Below are positions 49,581 through 62,213 of a stretch of DNA of 64,000 nucleotides, piece after piece. Position 1 is the first letter of the stretch. Every line of letters begins with the position of its first letter. The translations under genes were made by a program, and so were the position numbers. A model generated the notes under the pieces. The model worked only from the letters and a program-made list of their open reading frames with translations, was not told the origin of the DNA and made no database searches. Source of the DNA: Polytrichum commune (taxonomy: Eukaryota > Streptophyta > Polytrichopsida > Polytrichales > Polytrichaceae); contig OX485805.1 of assembly GCA_950295325.1 (NCBI GenBank), positions 44,850,758-44,914,757 of the forward strand. Reading direction: 5' to 3'.

Positions 49581-50799
49581 CAACCTCCCCCTACGAGCTT
49601 TTCGGGGGAGGAAGATCCGGGCAAGGGCAACCCTCTAAAAAGAAATCAAGATTTTCTGGACCTGACCAAAAACTTCTGCCCGTTTCGTCTGACTTCGAAA
49701 AGACCATTGCCCTTGCATTCTTGAAGCCCACTTATCCACAAATCTCATATTGAGTGCACTTCACCTTCAAGGTCCAAAACCCAGTATATTTGTTCACTTC
49801 CATTGAGTAAATGAGCAATTCACCGGGATTTTACTTTGGATGTGCAACCGTCAATAAAACATGTAATCAACTTGGAAGCCAAAAACATTACAAAACCCTC
49901 ATTAGCATTGAGGTTAGAATTTTTGTGACTTACCATTGAAAGGGTCTTTGTCATTCTAAAATGGAACTAAAATTAGTTTTATTTATTTATTTTTAGTATA
50001 TTTATTCTATAATAGTTTAAGGTAATACCTTCTACTTCCACAAAGTATTCATACACATTCAAACTAATTAAGTGTGATTGAATGTAATTAAGTCTAATTA
50101 ATCCTAATTAAATAAATTAAATCAAGAAGTATGCTAACAAAATTAATTAAGCCTAATTAATTATATAATAACAAACTGGAATTAAAGATGATTAATTCAG
50201 ATATGAGGAACGATGTGCTAAATTACACTTGTTTGGAATGTGTATGTATTCTTGTAGAAACCTAGGCCTTGCGCTCAATTACCTTCTAATATGGTTATTT
50301 AGACTTAATTACATTCAATCACACTTAATTAGTTGAAATGTGTATGCATACTTTGTGAGAGTAGAAGGTATTAACCTGAACTATTATAAAATAAACATAC
50401 TAGAAATAAAACATTATTTGTAGTCCCTTCCATTTTAGAATGACAAAGACGCTTTGAATGGTAAGTTACAAAAATTATGACCCCAATGCCAATGAGGGTT
50501 TTGTAATATTTTCAACTTCCAAGTTAATTACATGCTTTATTGACAGTTCACTTCCGGAATGAAATCCCAATCAATGGTTACTTTATTAAGTGGAAGTACA
50601 CACACATACACATATTAGATTTTGAACCTTGAAGGTGAAGTGTACTCCATATGGGATTTGTGGACAAGTGACCTTCAAGAATGCAAGGGCAATGATTTTT
50701 TTGAAGTTTGGCAGGGCGGTCCAGAAAATCTTGATTTCTTTTGGGAGGGTTGCCCCTGCCCATATCTACCTCCCCCGAAAAGCTCGTAGGGGGAGGTTG
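49581..50799. repeat. 1.2-kb foldback: about 500-nt inverted arms, 205-nt loop
   Basis: The left arm (49581-50095) and right arm (50301-50799) are inverted copies. The outer ends pair as CAACCTCCCCCTACGAGCTT with its complement at 50780-50799, and the innermost 34 bases (50062-50095 and 50301-50334) pair perfectly. Mid-arm blocks such as CATTCTAAAATG (49952) and CATTTTAGAATG (50431) fall at the expected mirror positions. The loop is AT-rich. If transcribed it would form a long double-stranded hairpin. It may be a foldback transposon. Confidence 0.85.
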
Positions 50800-52178
50800 A
50801 AGGTCGGCTGAAATTGAGTCCAAGGTCCAGGTGTCGGTACTTAGGGACCTGGACTTTGCAACCCATGAAGGTAGGGCCAGGACTAGATGCCCAAGGCTTG
50901 CGTAACTCAAACGCAGAACAGTGCAAGGACGGCAGAGCTCCAGTAAATACAGATACTTTATGTAGGACAGTAACAGCTAAAGTAGAGGGAATCTTCCCAA
51001 GAATTCGGGCCCTGAGGTATCACTGAGTGCAGGTGACTGCGTCTTATGAAAATCTGGCCATGATCCTGGCAAGGAAATGCACTCTGCGCCCAGCTTCTTC
51101 TTCCCCGCCATAGCCACCTTCCTCTTGCGCTGCCGTCTCTCATTCTACTACTCTCTGAGCTCCCTCTCCAAGTGGGAGGAATTCATGTTCTATCCCGCCT
51201 GATTGACGACCAGAAGGTTGTCAAGCGTCTGTTGTTGTTTCACAATCCGTTGAGTCTGTTAATATGGGTGCGTTCAGCTCGCGTCTGTACGTCCTGCTAG
51301 AATTCTCACTATTGAATTTCTCCATATAGATCCAACACCCCGAATACATAGGATGAAACAACATCTCCACTGCCAGCCGTGATCGACCACGCAACGGAAT
51401 TGGGTTAGTGAGTCTTTTGAAATGAGTGGTTGTTCTTCGGAATCTCTGTGCTGGGTGTTGAAAGACACGGTTCGTGAGGATGACGAGCGGGAATCTGGAG
51501 GGCGATTGATCTCAAGACACATATATATATCCGGCTTCTTACATAGGTATGCGTAACCCCTTCCTATTTGAAAATTGCATGACTTTCTCTCCAGATTAGT
51601 TTGTTCAGATCCTTTTGCATGCTAGTAGAATGATTTGGGGAGTTAGTTATGAAGCGCATCACAAGTGCACACTGGAGTTTCAGGTAGGGACCCAACTCAA
51701 AGACGTGGGAGTCTAGCCCTGGTCATGACGATATATAGTCACCAATGAAAGTAACCCACTCCGTTGTAGACCCCTCCTTCCCTGCCATAGCCACCCTTCG
51801 CTCCTCTTGCCATTGGCTCTCGTCGTCCAACATAGCTCGCTCTCGCGATCAACCAGTTAGCACCACTTTGTGATGCCGGACAGGAAGCACATGACGAGTG
51901 ATGCAAGTTGTGGTGAAAATTTTGATAAGTTAGTGCAGAATAGTGTACATTGAGTTCCGGCTCCATTAATTTCTTGGTTCAAGTCTGTTGGCTCCACACA
52001 TCCTGTAGTGTCCTGTACCAATCTGTTGTCCGTTTTCATGTGAGATTTTATTCTAAACCAAATCTAGAGTTGGAGGATCTTAAATTTCATGAGAGGCAAG
52101 TTCAAATATATTTTCGAATTCAGTGGTTTCAAATATGTTGATATGGACTCTGGCAAGCTTATGCCTGTAGGTGTCTAA

Positions 52179-52676
52179 GGGCCACTTCACACATGAGCCA
52201 AGAGCCATGACCATGAATTTTTGAGAGCCCAAAAGAAGTGTTTTAAGGCCGTCCTGAGACATTTCCCAAAATCATGTAGTGTGGTCACAGGCCCTCAAGT
52301 GTAATGTGAAGTCATATGTGGTTGTGTCCTCAACCGAATGCTTTTTCAACGAGTTCTATTCATCGGGGTCCTTACACATGATGAAATGCAGTAACTCAAC
52401 AGTTGTGAGGTTTCGAAGTGCCATGGTCACTTGGTTTTGTGTTAGGCCTACCTCCCAGAGGTGGTTTGGAGAATAGTCCAAGTGACCATGAAACATGATC
52501 CACTTGATGCCATGTTGGAATCCATGTAGACTTTACATCCATCTTGCATCAACTTACTCAGTGGGTCCCTGAAGCGTAGTATGAAGCGAATTTACACCGA
52601 CTCCACCTTTTCCACCAGTGAGATTTGCTTGAAGTGCAATGGAAACGGGCCCTGAGTCTCGTGTGTGAAGTGGCCC
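52179..52676. mobile_element. 498-bp TIR element related to the one at 1607-2103
   Basis: The left end is GGGCCACTTCACACATGAG and the right end, reverse-complemented, is GGGCCACTTCACACACGAG. The left flank is TAA (52176-52178) and the right flank CAA, one mismatch from a 3-bp duplication. Length and terminal sequence match the element at 1607-2103. A left-truncated relative of its right half, with the same right flank, lies near 53500-53763, produced by segmental duplication. Confidence 0.65.
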
Positions 52677-53995
52677 CAAGTTAAACATGAACTATCTACC
52701 TCTATTGTAACAAAAAAATTTCTAGATTTTTCTCGCCAGGCCATTTTTTTGGTGGTGAGTAGACATGCCCAATTCGGTTGAAGCCTGGCATACTACACTG
52801 ATGACTTTAGTTTGCTGGGTTCTAAGAATACTTCATAAGTAACATGTAATCCAATATAAAACACTTCTTGGGCAGAGTGAGTCTGCGTTACAATCCATCA
52901 CAGTCATTTATGCTCCAATGATCCCAATGGGTTCAAGGGCCACTTGCAGGGGATTCGGGGAAGCTTCTATCCGATGCTCCGAGGTCCAAGCATCTACTCA
53001 GAAGTTCACAACCAGAGTAGGCAGGACAGAGGGCGTGAATCGCGACTAAATAAGTATAGATAATCCGGTCAGCAAAGGTGGATCCTGGAGGAAGAAACTA
53101 CAGAATCTGGTACCTATTTAAAGTTCGAGTGTCGATCATTGCCCGGCGCCGCAGCTCATGCATATGGACTCGACAAGAAATGAAAGATTATTACATTGAA
53201 TTACTGTAGGTGTCTCTCGAACCCAGAACAGTGCAAGGACGGCGCGGCTCGAGTAAATATAAGCTTAGATACTTTGGCCAGTAATAGCTACAGCACAGGG
53301 AAGTAATACGGAGTAATAGAATATTTAGTGTTCCACTTACAGTCACAACAAGGAAAAAGGACTCTGGAGCGAATCCTGAGTAGATAGGTACGGACAATTT
53401 GGGAGGAGCACCAGAAATTCAGTCCAAGGTCCAGGTGTCGATCTTTAGGGACCTCCATGATGGTAGGGAAGATTCCCAAGAATATAGTATAATAAATCAA
53501 CGGTTGTGAGGTGTCGGAGTGCCATGGTCTCCCGGTTTTCTGTTAAGCCTATCTCCAAGAGGTGGTCTTGAAAAATAATCCAAGAAACATGATCCATTTG
53601 ATGCCATGTAGGAATCCATGTCGATTTTACATCCATCTTGCATCAACTTACTCAGTTGGTTCCTGAAGCGTAGTGTGAAGCGAACGTAGACCGGTTCCAC
53701 CTTTTCCACCAGTGAGATTTGCTTGAAGTGCAATGGTCACATGCCTTGAGTCTCGTGTGTGAAGTGGCCCCAGGTTAAACATGAACTATCTGCCTCTATT
53801 GTAGTTAAAAAATATCTAGATTTTTCTTGCCATGCCATTTTTTGGTATTGAGGAGACATGCCCAATTCGGTTGAAGCCTGGCATACTACACTGAAGAACT
53901 TCAATTTGTTGGGTTCTAAGAATCCTTTATAAAGTAAACTGTAATCCAATACAAAACACTTCTTAAGTAGAGTGCATTTGCATTACAAGCCGTCA

Positions 53996-55043
53996 TAGTC
54001 ATACATGAACCAAAATTATGGGTTGCGATGTCAGCATGAGCTTACAATTGCTTTTGGGAATCATGTTTGACAAATTTGAATAAGTTGCGGATGAATGATG
54101 ATGTGATGTTTACCCGACTTGAGGTGATCCATGTCTCAACACATTACAATAAGGTAGTTCAAACTTTTGTAAATGATAATGTACTTCAGTTGGTTAAAGG
54201 AAATTGACTCATTTGCTATGATAAATAGTTCTATTATTGTGGGCTGTAGGAATTGCCTTGAGCTCACACCAATTCACATTTGAAGAAGCAACGAGGTTGT
54301 GTTCATTCTTAATCCATGCCCATTTTCTAGATTAAAATTAGTGTGAGGCACATTAATTGTTTTTCTAGGATATTGAAGGGGGTCATGTTTTTAATTACAT
54401 AAGGTGTTGGTTGGAAGTCTCAAGGAAGACCAACTTCGGCAAGACAATGTCTTCACCCACATTATTTTCACCCAACTAGAGAATTATAATGGCCACGTTA
54501 ATTATTTTTACTTTAATTTTTTGACGACATTACTTCAACTATTTAGTGTAATTGATACATGACCTAACTCAACTAGGGCTATGAATGCTAGGAAGTTTAG
54601 TCCTCCAATTTAATGACATGGTCATGTGGGAAGAATTGTGTCATTTAGGAAGTGAATCCCTTTTGAGGTAGTGAGTAGGTCTAAATTGCTCATCCATCAA
54701 GCCAAGCTGGTCTGGAAACTTGGGACTTGCTTTTGCATGATGGAAAGAGTATGTAGCTACATGATCAACCACTTTAAGTAGACATCATGCACATGTGTTG
54801 GAGTGTCTTGCATATGTCTCTCAAATTGTGACTCCTATTGTGAATGCAGAGAGCAAAGAGCACCATGGTCACTATTCACTCAATTACAACATTATGAAAC
54901 ATGATGCGGATTCTTTCAAATCAATTCAAGATGTCTTCTGAAATTTTGGATGTGCATTGAGAGGGTGACCCCGTTATAAGGAGGTGACGTTGATGCATAG
55001 GTATGTCATCTCCCTTTAAGAGTTGGGGAATCTAGTATGCTAC
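53996..55043. other. Intergenic, no gene seen
   Basis: No supported coding sequence or RNA gene. The stretch ends at TATGCTAC (55036-55043), the left target duplication of the following element. Confidence 0.4.
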
Positions 55044-55452
55044 CACGGGGGGATCACACCCCCTTACATTTCATAACCACGTGCGATAAAAGTTTGCTAC
55101 CCTATATTACATGCCATAGATAATTTTTAAAATTATGATATTTTTTCTACATACACATAACCATTGATAATATCTTTTGTATATTTTTTTGAAATTTTTA
55201 GTCATCTTCATTTTTGTAGTAATTTGTTTAGTTCAATGTTGCGTCATTCTAGTTAGAAACGGTATGTTTTATAAAAAAAACAAATCATCAAATTTGGTTA
55301 CCAATTTTTACTATGTAATAGATACTATGTATATCTACTCATGAAAAAAAATTCATAAACTTTTGAACCATTTTGGTGATGCTTTATGTAAAAAGTAGAT
55401 TTTGTTTTATCGCACGTGGTGTTCAACTTGACAATGAAGTGCACCCCCCGTG
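55044..55452. mobile_element. 409-bp hAT-type MITE, copy 2, with 8-bp target duplication
   Basis: This is the same family as 17945-18355. It starts CACGGGGGGATCAC and ends GTGCACCCCCCGTG. An exact 8-bp duplication TATGCTAC flanks it (55036-55043 and 55453-55460). The interior aligns with copy 1 end to end (for example GTTTGCTACCC and TAACCATTGATA). Part of the left inverted repeat has diverged, but the right one keeps GTTCAACTTGACAATG. Confidence 0.9.
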
Positions 55453-57035
55453 TATGCTACTTGAATAATGTCATGGCATGTTGCCAATATTGTTGGCAAC
55501 GCTTCGAGGATTTATATCTTTTGACTTGTTAAGATATTGGTTTGTTGACTACGCTCATTGCATTTCAAAAGACTAAAACATATGAATTCGGGTTCTCGCT
55601 TTCAAATCAATGTCATGAATAAGAAGGAGGCAATGCACTTCAATTGCACTTGTATTGTCCACTTCTAGAATTGTTATCATCAACAAGCTTGGAAGTAATA
55701 TATTGCAATCAATGTCGACTTCTATCCATGATTCTTGTCTAAACTCAATTGCAACTCAGTTGATAAGAAAACTCACATAATATCTTGTGGTAACATCATA
55801 GAGAGCACAAACTTAGGGCCTTAAGCCCTAAAGGTTGAGGCAATTTTCTCCAAGAAGTCACCGTTGACCGTTCTAGTGAAAACACTTACATTATAATATT
55901 TTGATTTTGGACATACGGTCAGCTAAACAATCCTAACATTACAAAGATGCCATTGGTATGATCAAATCTACATTAAGATGTACATACGTTCTTCAATAAG
56001 CCATTAAATTGGATTGGACAGTTTTACTTTGGCCTTTAGGGGTAATATTTGGATTCCATGTGAGTTTTGAGTGTCAGGAAAGCATGTGTTAAGAAGGTCA
56101 AAATAATGAACTAAATGGGTGACCTTTGTGACACATGGTTTCTAATGAATTTCATAATCCTTTTTATATATGGTAAGAAATTAGAATTTGTTATGAAATT
56201 ATAGAATATGGTTCAAATATTTAAATTGGGGCTACATCTAATAGTTTTGTTGGAATTTCTTGTCACTCACAATAATTTAAACTTGGGATCAAACTCTAAA
56301 TTCTTGAAGGCCCTTATCTTTTCACATGTTAGCAAGGCTTTCCCATCCTATTGTTAACGTACATATTTCAAAATTAACAATTATCACATCTTTTGTGTGT
56401 TATTCATTTCAATCTATAGGTAGATGTTCGTACATATTATGAAAATAATCAAAATACTCTTTACGATATGTTCAAACATCATTCTATTGTCCGCGTGTGC
56501 CAATTCAATGTTGGATCACATTCCTATATTATTTTCATGTAATATGAGCATTGGGCTAAAGCAGAGTTGTTGTTTTGTTAATTAAGTAGTTATCACTATA
56601 TAAACCACATAAAATACATAGTTGATATCAACTTTAAAAGGTTTTGTTCAAATCTAGTTGACGACCTTCATCTCAAACTATAACTTATCATAATTAAAGA
56701 TCACTTACATGTTTGCTTGTGCCAAAGAGGATAAGCAAGTGCACATCATACTTTGAATATGAACTCTTTTGTGGTCAGAGGTTGGTCCGGGGATGCATAT
56801 GTTGATGTCCATTATATTAAAGATAGAATTATCATTTGCTCAAATTTTAAGTTGTGTAAGAATCATTTTATATTAAAATTTTATGAGAAATTTAATTTTT
56901 TAATTTAATTTTTGCATCAATATTTGATGGTTTTTATAGGTTCAGGTTCTAGTGGAGTTGATTGGTTACTAGTTATACTTCAAGCATACAATACAACAAA
57001 ATCAAGATTTGTGAACATTCATTATATCTCTAAAA
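55453..57035. other. Intergenic and presumed promoter of the kinase-NB-ARC-LRR gene
   Basis: No domain-bearing frame is seen. The last part before 57036 presumably contains promoter and 5' leader. A plus-strand frame at 56912-57112 overlaps the start of the receptor gene in another phase and is not called. Confidence 0.4.
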
Positions 57036-60000
57036 ATGGCAAATGTTATGCGGCTAGCAATGGGGAGTGTGGAATTTCCTGCAATATCATTGTTGGACGA
57101 AGTATTGAATAGAAGACAATGCGAGAATTTGTTCTTTAACTTTCAAAATGGTGTGCAAGCATTGCAAAGCATCACAAGTGGTCATAACGAGGTGTTCCGC
57201 AAAGCAGAAGAAGATCTATATCAAATTGTATACAAAGCAAAAGTGCTAATTGAAGATTGTTGCAGAGAAGATTGGTGTCGCGTTGTAGTGACACAATTGA
57301 CCAACAAAGAGGGCTTCAGAGAACTCCTTTTGGACTTTGAAAATTGTTTTCGTACAATTTGTGATATATCTTGCTTTCACCATTTGGCTCAAGAATCGAA
57401 AATTCTTGCGATCAAGAATGATATGACATTCTACCCAGCATCCATCGATGTAGTTAAAGAGGATCAAACTTCAATATGTGGAAGGTTTTCTAAGCATTTG
57501 GATTCATGCACAACCACGGATTGCGATAATTGCAAACTTGCGCAATACCTTAAGGAGTACCTAAGGAGTCTACAACATGTTGAAGGTGGTGGATTGGACA
57601 AAATTGATTTTCCTTACAATTATCCTCGCCCCAAATATAAAGGAAATCCACCTAAGGTTTTGGGAAGGTCAAACAACATATGTGTGTTCTTGACAGATTG
57701 GTTGGGTTTGGAGTCTGCAACAAAGGTGTTTGACATCCGTGATCCCAAGGACATAAAACGACTTTGGAAAGAAGCAAGTATTTTGGGAGGGTTGAATCAT
57801 CCAAACATCATCAAGTTTTATTGTTGTGGTTTTCTTGAGGTGGAAAACCAATTTGAGCTTGTTATGGAATGTGGAAAGAAAACCTTATCTGATCATCTAA
57901 ATGAAGAAGGTCCTCTTGAAGAGACAAATGCAATGGAAATTATGTTACAAATTGCAAATGGAATGTGCTACCTTCATGATATGAAGGTGGCTCATCGTGA
58001 CCTAAAGCCTGGTAATGTTGTTGTGAGTCTACCAAATGATTCGACGTTGAAAAATCTCGGGTGCATACAAGTGAAATTACTTGATTTTGGTATTTCAAAG
58101 GTTGAAGTGAAAGATTATAAGGAGGTGCCCACAGGTCGATACATAGGAACTCATGGATACATGGCGCCAGAGATCATGACGAATGAATTATCGGAGGTGG
58201 ATGCTTTGAGAGCTGATGTGTTTAGTTTTGGCATGTTGTGTTCTGATATTCTTTCGGCAAAGAAACATCCTTGTGATTCATTACGTGAATATCGAAAGTA
58301 CATATTAGAAGATTCAAGTAGACCAAAGCTGCCAGAATCCTATTCAGAAGGATTAAGATCAATGGTGCATGATTGTTGGTCGTTGGATCCTTTGGAAAGA
58401 CCAACATTTCTTGATATTCACAACAAACTTACAAGTTTGAAAAGACCTACAATCCTCAAGGATGTGGTTACGATCAGAGGAGCTACAAATGATACACGTG
58501 GCTCCTTATGGAAAATTTTATCATACTTATGCTTTGTTTTGGTCTCTTGGATTCGATACTTATGGTTTATATTCAAATTCAAACATGCTAATCGTCCAAC
58601 CTTATTTCCAAGCGCCCACAAGGTCTCTAATGGATCATCATCAAATCCATTTTCCGTGAAGGTAAGCGTGTGGTTGAGTTTATAAATGGAAGTCACTAGA
58701 TTTCAATTTTATTTGGGATAATTGAAGAGGCCTCACCAACCCTATCATGTTAATAACACTCACTGAATTTGAGAAGTTGGAAATTTTGTAGGTCAACAAT
58801 GATGACAACATGAAAGAATTGTCCAAATTAATTGGAGTCCAAGACAAAGTTTTCCAATTGGAAAGGCAACTTCAAAGTGTTGATTGTCTAGGACTTGTTG
58901 GCATGGGCGGAAGTGGCAAGTCAACGTTGGCTAAGGCTTTGAGTGACCACATCTCCAAGGGATTTGATGCAACATGTTTTGTGTACGACTTGAAGGATGA
59001 AACTTGTACATTGCAAGAACAACACAACTCCAAAGGCATGCAAGATTCACGTCCCCAAGCCAAAACATTGATAAAGACACAAGAGATATTGAAAAATATT
59101 CAAAGAACAAAAACAATTCTCATTGTGGTGGACAATGTGGGCAAACAAAGTCAACTACAACAACTATTGGATGATGGTTTATTCAGAAATGCCAATGGTA
59201 GTAGGTTGATTGCAAGTTCTCGTGATTGGAACTCCTTGGAACAACATGTACCCATGGATGGTAAAGTAGACATGCAAACCCTAGATGGGACCCAAGCTAT
59301 GGAGCTATTTTTAATGTGTGCGTTTGGGACCAATCAATCATGTTCACCTCATTTAAAACACGTGGTTGAAAAGATTGTGGATGCATGTTGTGGGCTTCCT
59401 TTGAGTTTGGAGGTGATGGGCAAATGCATGCAAGGGGAAGCACGATTGAGAATATGGGAGCGAACATTGTATAGAGTGTTGAGGGCAAGACATGATGGAG
59501 GTTCAGATGAGAAGATTTGGAAGACATTGAGGATAAGCTTTGATGAGCTAAATGATCTAGAAAGAAACATGTTTCTAGACATAGCATGTTTCTTTTGTGA
59601 AGATGCATATCTTGATGATGTTTATCCAACAAAAGAATCATATCTTAAAATGTGGGATGTTGATAACAACATTGCCAAAAATGTCTTGAAAAGGCTTCAA
59701 GAAAAATCATTGTTGAAAGTGAACGACTGGGAAGGTTTTTACATTCATGATCAATTGCGTGAGATGGGCCGTCTGATTACGGAAATGGATTTTACGGGGA
59801 CTCGAATTTTTAATATAAGTTACCCAGCATTCCTCAATCGTTGTAAAGAAAAGGTATATGGTTTGGGTTTTGTACAAGTTGATATTCCTTATTAACTTCT
59901 TGACAAGTTATATTAAATTGCACAAGTTGATCTTATATGCCAATAGCTCTAAATCCATTGTATTTGAGATGAAAAAAAATCAACTTAATATGTGTTTTGT

Positions 60001-62213
60001 TGTGTATGTAGGGCATAGAACTTGTCCAAGGCCTATCAATTACAAATTTGGAGAACAAGTCAATGCATGAAGGAGATGTGGAAATAAAATCGATGGAAAA
60101 ACTTTCTCTACTCCAAGTCCGATGTTGTGAAAATGTTAACATGCTTTCTGCTATTGTGAAGAAATCACCCAATCTGAAAGGGTTGGGCATCCAATTCTCA
60201 CCCAAACATATTGACTCTACAATGTTGACAAACCAATTCATTGGGAAATTTTTCATTGATACCCTAGAAAATCTCCAAAATTTGCGATTGCTTGCGATGT
60301 CCAATTGCAATTTGTTGGGATCAATTTCTTGTGAATACTTGAATATGATGCAGATTCGGGTATTATCATTCTCAAATTGCGAACAATTGGATCAATTCCT
60401 CATTGGAGTTGATAAACTCATCACCTTAGAAGAGTTATGCTTCCACAATTGCAAAGACCTTGATGGCACCTCTATTCAGCTAGCCAACCTCTCAGCCTTG
60501 GAAGAATTATACTTTTTCAAATGTCGATATTTAAGAACAATACCACAAGGCTTTCGTAACTTGATAAAACTAAAAATATTGTGCTTGTGTGAATGCGAGG
60601 CTTTGGAGGAGTTCCCTGTTGGAGTAAGCAACCTTGTAGCACTGGAGCAACTCCATTTCGCAAGATGTCGGGCATTGAAAAGGATCCCGGAAAGCTTTGG
60701 CAACTTGACGAAACTAAAAATACTGCGCATGTATGAATGTGAGGCTTTGGAGGAGTTCCCTGTTGGAGTGAGCAACCTCGTAGCCCTGGAGGAGCTCAAT
60801 TTCGTGAGATGTCAGGCACTGAAAACGATCCCGGAAAGCTTTGGAAACTTGACAAAATTGAAAATACTGCGCATGTGGGAATGTGAGGCTTTGGAGGAGT
60901 TCCCTGTTGGAGTGAGCAACCTTGTAGCCCTGGAGGAGCTCGATTTTGCAAGATGTCGGGCATTGAAAACGATCCTGGAAAGCTTTGGCAACTTGACGAA
61001 ACTAAAAATACTGCGCATGTATGAATGTGAGGCTTTGGAGGAGTTCCCTATTGGAGTAAGCAACCTGATAGCGTTGGAGGAGCTCGATTACGCAAGATGT
61101 CCGGCATTGAAAACGATCCCGGAAAGCTTTGGCAACTTGACGAAACTGAAAATGTTGTACATGTCTGGATGCAAGGCTTTGGAGGAGTTCCCTGTTGGAG
61201 TAAGCAACCTTGTAGCCCTGGAGGAGCTCCATTTTGCAAGATGTCGGGCATTGAAAACGATCCCCGAAAGCTTTGGCAACTTGACGAAACTAAAAATACT
61301 GCACATGTATGAATGTGAGGCTTTGGAGGAGTTCCCTATTGGAGTAAGCAATCTTATAGCCCTTGAGGAGCTCCATTTCCAAACATGTTGGGCATTGAAA
61401 ACGATCCCGGAAAGCTTTGGCAACTTGACAAAACTGAAAATGTTGTACATGTCTCGATGCGAGGCTTTGGAGGAGTTCCCTGTTGGAGTAAGCAACCTTG
61501 TAGCCCTTGAGGAGCTCCATTTCCAAGCATGTCGGGCATTGAAAACGATCCCGGAAAGCTTTGGCAACTTGACAAAACTGAAAATGTTGTACATGTCTCG
61601 ATGCGAGGCTTTGGAGGAGTTCCCTATTGGAGTAAGCAACCTTGTAGCCCTTGAGGAGCTCCATTTCCAAACATGTCGGGCATTGAAAACGATCCCGGAA
61701 AGCTTTGGCAACTTGACGAAACTTAAAATACTGCGCATGTCTGAATGTAAGGCTTTGGAGGAGTTCCCTGTTGGAGTAAGCAACCTCGTAGCCCTGGAGG
61801 AGCTCCATTTTGCAAGATGTCCGGCATTGAAAACGATCCCGGAAAGCTTTGGCAACTTGACGAAACTGAAAATGTTGTACATGTCTGGATGCAAGGCTTT
61901 GGAGGAGTTCCCTGTTGGAGTAAGCAACCTTGTAGCCTTGGAGGAGCTCGATTTCGCAAGATGTCGGGCATTCAAAACGATCCCGGAAAGCTTTGGCAAC
62001 TTGACAAAACTAAAAATACTGCGCATGTATGAATGTGAGGCTTTGGAGGAGTTCCCTATTGGAGTAAGCAACCTGATAGCGTTGGAGGAGCTCAATTACG
62101 CAAGATGTCCGGCATTGAAAACGATCCCGGAAAGCTTTGGCAACTTGACAAAACTGAAAATATTGCGCAGATGTATGAATGTGAGGCTTTGGAGGAGTTC
62201 CCTGTTGGAGTGA
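57036..62213 (+). CDS. Protein kinase - NB-ARC - LRR receptor-like protein (moss PNL class)
   Basis: Exons 57036-58661, 58792-59853 and 60012-62213 are all phase 0 and encode 1,629 residues. Residues 1-200: helical region recalling the HeLo/DUF1221 bundle of plant MLKL-like kinases (weak, by eye). About 205-470: kinase with beta-3 Lys230, HRD (320-322), DFG (350-352) and APE (377-379), but a degenerate glycine loop (LGRSNNI). 491-514: hydrophobic segment, possibly membrane-spanning. 543-896: NB-ARC with P-loop GMGGSGKST (579-587), kinase-2 ILIVVDNV, RNBS-B GSRLIASSRD, GLPL motif CCGLPLSLEV, TIR-type FLDIACFF and an MHD variant IHD. 897 onward: LRRs, ending in eleven 48-residue repeats (ALEEFP.GVSNL.ALEEL / ALKTIPESFGNLTKLK). 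NB-ARC-LRR proteins are intracellular immune receptors. The frame ends at 62213 because of a 2-base insertion at about 62169. LRR coding continues beyond in other frames. Confidence 0.92.
60879..62176 (+). repeat. LRR macro-repeat unit 1 (1,298 bp)
   Basis: Nine 144-bp repeats plus two extra bases (AG in GCGCAGATGTATG, about 62169-62170, where other copies read GCGCATGTATG). The next unit begins at 62177. All coding repeats of unit 1 are in the frame of the receptor gene. The two bases shift the frame and lead to the stop at 62211-62213. Confidence 0.9.

Larger units (their letters stand above)
49401..53995. repeat. Nested repeat mosaic
   Basis: This region is assembled from overlapping repeats. 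A large inverted repeat occupies 49581-50799. Segments around 49460-49590 recur near 53300-53430, and 50915-50985 recurs at 53217-53310 (shared CAGAACAGTGCAAGGACGGC). A duplication of about 500 bp links 52400-52915 with 53500-53995. A TIR element at 52179-52676 sits inside the first copy of that duplication. Open frames in this region are short and without domains. Confidence 0.7.
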
